From: Caryophanales bacterium UBA4951
Lineage (GTDB): Bacteria; Bacillota_I; Bacilli_A; RFN20; CAG-826
Reading direction: 5' to 3'
DNA length: 27,163 nucleotides
Assembly (NCBI GenBank): GCA_002397465.1
Contig: DHAP01000051.1
Location: 23,062 to 50,224, forward strand
In this document: positions 22,864 through 27,163 of the stretch, piece after piece
Layout: the number at the start of each line of letters is the position of its first letter
Numbering within the stretch: the stretch's first letter is position 1
Made by a program: the position numbers and the translations under genes
Notes under the pieces: model-generated
The model's input: the letters and a program-made list of their open reading frames with translations, nothing else
Told to the model about the DNA's origin: nothing
The model's database searches: none

Positions 22864-24837
22864 TTAGATCTTGACGCCTTTGCCTTTGATTTGGCTATCG
22901 TAAGTATCGAGCTGTCCTTGGATTGAGAGATCCTTGAACTGGTTCATGTAGAGAGCGTAATAGAGGCCTTTCTTTTCCATGAGACTCACGTGGTCGCCAT
23001 CCTCTTTGATGACGCCTTTGTCCATGACAAGGATTCGATCCGAGTTGACGATGGTCGAAAGACGGTGGGCGATGGTTATGGAAGTACGGCCTTTTAGAAG
23101 AGGCTGAATCTGCCCTTGAAGATAGGCTTCGGTCTCCGTGTCGATTGAAGAGGTGGCTTCATCAAGTATCAAGATGGCCGGGTTCCTCACGATGGCCCTG
23201 GCAAAGCTGATCAACTGCTTTTGTCCCTGGGAGAGCGAGCCTCCTCCATCTTCGAGGAAGGTGTCGTATCCTTTAGGCTGAGAAACAATGAATTCGTCGA
23301 TGCCGACTAGCTTCGCTGCTTCGATTATATCCTGATCGGTGGCATCGAGTTTGCCATAGCGGATGTTGTCTTTGTAGGTTCCGGAGAAGACGAATGGCTG
23401 CTGTTGGACATAGCCGATGTTGCTATGGAGCCAGCCAAGGGAACGATCGAGATAATTGATTCCATCGACGTCGATCTCTCCGCTGGTCGGTTCATAGAAA
23501 CGACATAGGAGGTTGACCATCGTCGTTTTTCCTGAGCCCGTCTCACCGACGATGGCTAACGATGTGCCTTTTTTGATATGAAGGGTCAAAGGATGGATGA
23601 CTTCGACGCCATTGCCATAACCAAAAGTGACGTTTTTGAAGTCGATGTCGCCCTGAAGCTTCTCATACATATCTTTCTTGGGATTGAGGATGGTGCCATA
23701 TTTCTTTATGACGGCATCGGAATCCTGAACCTCGATTTTGGCATCGAGCAATTGGCCGACCTTCTCGGCTCCGGCCTGTGAGGCCATGAAGTCAGAGAAA
23801 ATCTCGCTCAATTGCTGAAGCGGGTCGTAAATCTGTTGGACGAAACCAATAAAGAGAATGATAAGGGCGATTTGCTCGGCGTTTTCGGCGATGCTCGTCT
23901 TGGATGAAGGATCGCTTGTGGAGCCCATCATGTTGATTCCGACGAGGACGACGACGGCAATCATCACGGTGCTGACGAAAGAGACGACTGGCTGGAAGAA
24001 AGCGTTCATCCTTCCGGCTTTCCAACGTTTGTCTTGGATGTCGCTGACGATTTCGTTGGCTTCTTCGCCGACTTCGTTTTCGATTGAGAGAGTCTTGATC
24101 GTCTTGCTGCCGTTGATGGCTTCAGCCAGCCACCCAACGAAGCGAGAATAAGCGTTTCTGGCCGTTCTCCAACGTTTTAAGAGGGCTTTCTCGAATATTG
24201 GGATGACGATGGCCATAAGAGGTATGGAGGCGCAGACGACAAGAGCGAGGATCCATGAATGGGTGAACATGGTGATAAGGGTGAAGAACATGTCAAATAA
24301 GGCCCAGAACATCGAGATGACGTCCCAAGAGAGAACATCGCCGATGCTTGAGGTGTCGTTGTTCATCCTGGCGATAAGCCATCCGGAGTTGGTTTTGTCG
24401 AAGTAGGAGAAAGAAAGCTCTTGGACTCGTCTGAAAGTGTCTCTTCTTAAAGAGGTCATGATTTTCATGTCGATGAAGTTTGTGAGGTAGAACGTCCAAT
24501 AAATTGAGAGGGAACGGATGATTATCATCACGATTTCCACGATGATGAACTCGGTGAAAGTCATGCTCATTTCCCAAACGCCTTTGATGAACGTGACTTT
24601 TATGATGGCCTCCCAAACGCTGCTGGCGCTTGAAAGAGTGGCGAAATCCCCGACGGCCGCGATGGCGGCGGAGTTCATTGTCGGAACGAAGGAAGAATCA
24701 TAGAAAGTCGTCAAAAGCATCGTGATTAAAATCACGATAAGATACGGCCAATGCTCCAAAGCGTATTTGCCGATTCGAAACCAGATCTTAACGTTAAGTT
24801 TGTCCGGCAGTTTTTCTTCTTCCATTGCGTTTTCCAT
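22864..24837 (-). CDS. ABC exporter half, ATP-binding/permease, catalytic partner
   Basis: Second half of a heterodimeric type IV ABC exporter. It is 657 residues: a cytoplasmic N-terminal stretch, six predicted membrane helices (about 35-350), then the nucleotide-binding domain. It has Walker A GETGSGKT (431-438), signature LSQGQ (535-539, Gln for Gly), Walker B ILILDE with catalytic Glu560, and AHRLS. With the 609-residue partner it forms one competent and one degenerate ATP site, as in B. subtilis BmrC/BmrD and Thermotoga TM287/288. A perfect AAGGAGG lies before the ATG; the gap from the partner is 12 bases. It probably exports drugs or lipophilic compounds; the substrate is unknown. Confidence 0.92.
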   Translation of the reverse strand: MENAMEEEKLPDKLNVKIWFRIGKYALEHWPYLIVILITMLLTTFYDSSFVPTMNSAAIAAVGDFATLSSASSVWEAIIKVTFIKGVWEMSMTFTEFIIVEIVMIIIRSLSIYWTFYLTNFIDMKIMTSLRRDTFRRVQELSFSYFDKTNSGWLIARMNNDTSSIGDVLSWDVISMFWALFDMFFTLITMFTHSWILALVVCASIPLMAIVIPIFEKALLKRWRTARNAYSRFVGWLAEAINGSKTIKTLSIENEVGEEANEIVSDIQDKRWKAGRMNAFFQPVVSFVSTVMIAVVVLVGINMMGSTSDPSSKTSIAENAEQIALIILFIGFVQQIYDPLQQLSEIFSDFMASQAGAEKVGQLLDAKIEVQDSDAVIKKYGTILNPKKDMYEKLQGDIDFKNVTFGYGNGVEVIHPLTLHIKKGTSLAIVGETGSGKTTMVNLLCRFYEPTSGEIDVDGINYLDRSLGWLHSNIGYVQQQPFVFSGTYKDNIRYGKLDATDQDIIEAAKLVGIDEFIVSQPKGYDTFLEDGGGSLSQGQKQLISFARAIVRNPAILILDEATSSIDTETEAYLQGQIQPLLKGRTSITIAHRLSTIVNSDRILVMDKGVIKEDGDHVSLMEKKGLYYALYMNQFKDLSIQGQLDTYDSQIKGKGVKI

Positions 24838-24849
24838 GTTTCCTCCTTT

Positions 24850-26679
24850 CTAAGCCATTTTGCTTTGTATGTCGTTGACTCTCTGATAGAGTCCCGGCTT
24901 TTTGATAAGTTCGTCATGGGTGCCCATCTCAGAGACCCTTCCGTCCTCAAGAACGACAATAAGGTCGGCGTCACGGGCGGTTGAAACGCGGTGGGTGACG
25001 ATGAAAGTGGTGGTCCCTTGCTCGAGCTCTTTGAGGTTTTGCCTGATGGCAAGGTCCGTTTCGGTGTCAACGGCTGACAAAGAATCGTCAAAGATGATGA
25101 CCGGTGCGTTGGAAATGATGGTTCTAGCGATGGCGACCCTTTGCTTTTGACCGCCTGACAAAGACATGCCTTTTTCTCCGACTGGCGTGTCATAGCCTTC
25201 TTTGAAATTCATGATCGTGTCATGGACGGAAGCGATTCTAGCCGCCCTGATGACTTCGTCTTTCGAGGCTTTCTTGTTGGCCATCAAGATGTTTTGCGAG
25301 ATGGACTTCGAAAAGAGGAACGGATCTTGAAGAACTGGGACGATATTGCGCCTAAGATATGATTTTTGGATGTCTTTAAGTTCGACGCCATCGACTTTTA
25401 TCGAGCCAGATGTGTAGTCATATAAACGGGTCAAAAGAAGCGACAAGGTGCTCTTTCCGCTTCCGGTTTTTCCCATGATGGCAACGGTCGAACCAGCTTT
25501 GACGGAGAATGAGATGTCATGGATCACTTCGCTGTCGGCGTCATCGTATTTGAAACCGGCGTGGTCAAAGACGATGTCGCCCTTGATGGCAGGAGTAAGC
25601 CCGGTACTGACGTCTTCGATCGGCTCATCGAGAATGAGAAGGATACGATCGCTTGAGGCGATGTATTGTCCCATGTTGCTAAGCGAGGTGGCGACATCAC
25701 GGAGAGGCCAGACCATCATGTTGACGAAAAGGAAGGAGAGAACCAAAGTGCCGGAATTGATTTCGCCAGTGTAGCAAAGGTAGATGCCGAAGCATAACGA
25801 AAGGACTTTGCTTCCGAAAACAAAGACGTCACTCGAGGAGAAAAAGAAAGCCGACATTTTTCTCCAAGAAAGGAACTTAACCTGATAATCGTCGAGATAG
25901 TTTTTGAATGAGCTGATTTCGTATTGCTCGGCATTAAAGGCTTTGACGATTCGGACGGCGGCGAGGTTTTCGCTGATTTTGTCGGTCATTCTGGCCTCGG
26001 AGTCATCAGTGGCCCTATAACGTTTTCTCACTTCCTTGATCAACAAGAAGGAGTAAATGAACATAAGCGGGAACAATGACAAAGAGACTAACGTCAGGGT
26101 TGACGAGATGCTCATGAGAATGCTGAAGCAAAGGACGACCATCCAGAAGGTGTAGTTGAAATTGCTGGCATCGCCGATAAGGAATTTGCGGATGACGTCA
26201 AGATCGCGAGTGCAAGTTTGAATCAAGTCGCCTGATTTGTTCTTCTTATAATAACTATATGGAAGCCTTTCGAGGTGATTGAAGACAACGAGCTGCATCG
26301 AACCGTTGATGATGGCGGCCACATAGGCTCTTAAACCCATGCGAAGCAATGAGCACAAAGCCGAGATGACGGCGGTAACTAACAAAGCGGTGACAAGGAC
26401 CAAGACCTTGTTGTCGAGAAGGAACTGGGTCCCTCTTCCAGCCGTTATCACATAGACGACCCATGACTCAACGTATTGGGCCTTTCCGATATCGGTATTG
26501 GCGATGAGCATTCCCTGCTCGATTTGAGCGGTGCTGTTAAGGGTGTCGGTGAGGACTTTTATCAAGAAGGTGCTGAAGACCTGCGAAAAAATCATCAAGA
26601 CTTGGGCGACAAGGCTGAGATAGTAGACTAATTCATGGCCTTTGATAAGGCGGTGGCAGGTGGATAGCAGTTTCTTCAT
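24850..26679 (-). CDS. ABC exporter half, ATP-binding/permease, degenerate-site partner
   Basis: First gene of the two-gene exporter operon, 609 residues. Six membrane segments (about 15-320) are followed by the ATPase domain. It has Walker A GKTGSGKS (403-410), intact signature LSGGQ (507-511), and Walker B IIFDD in which Asp532 takes the place of the catalytic Glu, then SAVD and VTHRVS. Glu-to-Asp here plus the altered LSQGQ in the partner mean one composite ATP site should hydrolyse poorly, the mark of heterodimeric exporters. The ATG follows an extended -10 (TGTTAGAAT) by nine bases without a ribosome binding site. It is divergent from a second MATE gene. Confidence 0.92.
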   Translation of the reverse strand: MKKLLSTCHRLIKGHELVYYLSLVAQVLMIFSQVFSTFLIKVLTDTLNSTAQIEQGMLIANTDIGKAQYVESWVVYVITAGRGTQFLLDNKVLVLVTALLVTAVISALCSLLRMGLRAYVAAIINGSMQLVVFNHLERLPYSYYKKNKSGDLIQTCTRDLDVIRKFLIGDASNFNYTFWMVVLCFSILMSISSTLTLVSLSLFPLMFIYSFLLIKEVRKRYRATDDSEARMTDKISENLAAVRIVKAFNAEQYEISSFKNYLDDYQVKFLSWRKMSAFFFSSSDVFVFGSKVLSLCFGIYLCYTGEINSGTLVLSFLFVNMMVWPLRDVATSLSNMGQYIASSDRILLILDEPIEDVSTGLTPAIKGDIVFDHAGFKYDDADSEVIHDISFSVKAGSTVAIMGKTGSGKSTLSLLLTRLYDYTSGSIKVDGVELKDIQKSYLRRNIVPVLQDPFLFSKSISQNILMANKKASKDEVIRAARIASVHDTIMNFKEGYDTPVGEKGMSLSGGQKQRVAIARTIISNAPVIIFDDSLSAVDTETDLAIRQNLKELEQGTTTFIVTHRVSTARDADLIVVLEDGRVSEMGTHDELIKKPGLYQRVNDIQSKMA

Positions 26680-26688
26680 GCGTCCGAT

Positions 26689-26717
26689 ATTCTAACAAGA
26701 ACAATCGATAATTTCTA
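26689..26717 (-). promoter_or_regulatory. promoter of ABC exporter operon, probable leaderless start
   Basis: Minus strand: TAGAAA (-35, 26717-26712), 17-bp spacer, then TGT-TAGAAT (extended -10, hexamer 26694-26689). The ATG starts ten bases further on, at 26679. The expected +1 is within about two bases of the ATG, and no Shine-Dalgarno sequence exists. Confidence 0.55.
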
Positions 26718-26835
26718 CATTTATTAACCTATTAAATATAATAACGCGCGCGAAGAGGGGAAGTTGGCATATGAGTTTTCCATAAACCAAGGCTAACGTG
26801 TTTGAAAAAACTATAGAAAGCACGTCAAAACATTG

Positions 26836-26855
26836 AAAAAGCCTCAAAAAGAGGC
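26836..26855 (-). terminator. isolated minus-strand terminator upstream of ABC operon
   Basis: On the minus strand GCCTC-TTTTT-GAGGC is followed by TTTTT, a compact rho-independent terminator. On the plus strand it lacks a T-run. No minus-strand gene is seen upstream of it within the window, and it lies about 155 bases before the ABC start. It could be an attenuator, the end of a short RNA, or a block to transcription antisense to the MATE gene. Confidence 0.6.
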
Positions 26856-26876
26856 AATGTTCCGAAAGAGGTAGGT

Positions 26877-26901
26877 GGGAGTCTCCCGTTAGGGATATAA
26901 T
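26877..26901 (+). promoter_or_regulatory. promoter of second MATE gene with palindrome
   Basis: A perfect TATAAT (26896-26901) has the ATG eight bases after it, with no ribosome binding site. The spacer contains the inverted repeat GGGAG-T-CTCCC (26877-26887), and no -35 box is recognisable. The pattern suggests a leaderless, possibly regulated start. Confidence 0.45.
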
Positions 26902-26909
26902 ACGGCCTT

Positions 26910-27163
26910 ATGGCAATGGACCTGGCAAAAGACAACACTCGTAAACTGTACCATCATTTCCTCCTCAATGCCTTTGGCTCGGCTTTGGTGGCCAGTGTTT
27001 TCGGCCTTGTCGACATGGCCATGATGGGCAACTACCAAGGAGCCAGCGGCCCGGCCGCCCTCGCCGTCGTTTCCCCTGTCTGGAATGTCGTCTATTCACT
27101 AGGCCTTCTAACCGGAATAGGGAGCAGCGTCATCTATGCCTCCAAAAAAGGCGATGAGGAGGA
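26910..27163 (+). CDS. MATE-family exporter (5' part, runs off right edge)
   Basis: The first 84 codons of a second MATE-type membrane exporter. A short polar N-terminus leads into a hydrophobic helix (LNAFGSALVASVFGLVDMAMMG). The second helix holds LAVVSPVWNVVYSLGLLTGIGSSV, the family pattern in which a second helix follows a short loop, and then the charged SKKGDEE. The ATG at 26910 lacks a ribosome binding site; a second ATG at 26916 is possible. It is divergent from the ABC exporter. It clearly differs from the MATE protein at 21395. The rest of the gene is outside the window. Confidence 0.8.
   Translation, partial: MAMDLAKDNTRKLYHHFLLNAFGSALVASVFGLVDMAMMGNYQGASGPAALAVVSPVWNVVYSLGLLTGIGSSVIYASKKGDEE

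Noticed and set aside
26724..26783. A 19-residue minus-strand leader peptide between the orphan terminator and the ABC gene
   Set aside because: It has no ribosome binding site, lies after the terminator and not before it, and no antiterminator pairing was seen.
1..27163. Insertion sequences, prophage genes, CRISPR repeats, tRNA or rRNA genes
   Set aside because: I looked through the spacers and frames and found no transposase, integrase, regular spacer array, cloverleaf or rRNA-like sequence. The absence of tRNA is by eye only.

Overview
This window reads as chromosome from a Firmicutes/Bacilli-type bacterium. The evidence is the Gram-positive primosome pair dnaB-dnaI, a DnaE-type polymerase III, and a gene neighbourhood that closely follows Bacillus subtilis. 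From memory, that order there is ackA, nrnA, dnaE, pfkA, pyk, polA, mutM, coaE, dnaB, dnaI. TGA is used as a stop (polA, glgP), so this is the standard bacterial code and not the Mycoplasma code. Compact genes, tight operons and several trimmed proteins would suit a reduced-genome lineage such as the uncultured gut Bacilli near Erysipelotrichales/Acholeplasmatales, but that placement is inference. No rRNA, tRNA, mobile element, phage gene or CRISPR array was seen. No gene-free stretch exceeds 300 bases; the longest is about 230 (26680-26909).

Region 1 (1-1890) holds the end of a minus-strand glycolytic operon: pfkA, then pyk, which runs off the left edge. Region 2 (1886-4753, plus) holds a small kinase-like protein, then a spacer with two perfect DnaA boxes, then dnaB-dnaI, which load the replicative helicase. 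Region 3 (4729-11780, minus) is a DNA replication and repair operon, dnaE-polA-mutM::coaE. Its last gene is a single-frame fusion of formamidopyrimidine-DNA glycosylase and dephospho-CoA kinase, and its 3' end overlaps dnaI tail to tail. Region 4 (11891-14253) has a 42-residue membrane protein (plus) facing an ackA-nrnA operon (minus). Region 5 (14405-21271, plus) has pepF, a terminator, then glgB-glgP and a dimeric dUTPase. Region 6 (21305-27163) is transport: a MATE exporter, a convergent two-gene heterodimeric ABC exporter, and a second, divergent MATE gene that runs off the right edge.

Functionally the window joins carbon flow (PfkA, Pyk, AckA; glycogen branching and phosphorolysis by GlgB/GlgP) with replication and repair (DnaE, PolA, MutM, DnaB, DnaI) and nucleotide hygiene (dUTPase, NrnA). 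Most of it is housekeeping. The unusual signals are the MutM::CoaE fusion, five first-in-operon genes whose -10 box lies 6-9 bases from the start codon with no ribosome binding site, a 12-bp inverted repeat that traps the start codon of the first MATE gene, an 18-bp palindrome at the glgB promoter, and an isolated minus-strand terminator in the ABC/MATE divergent region.
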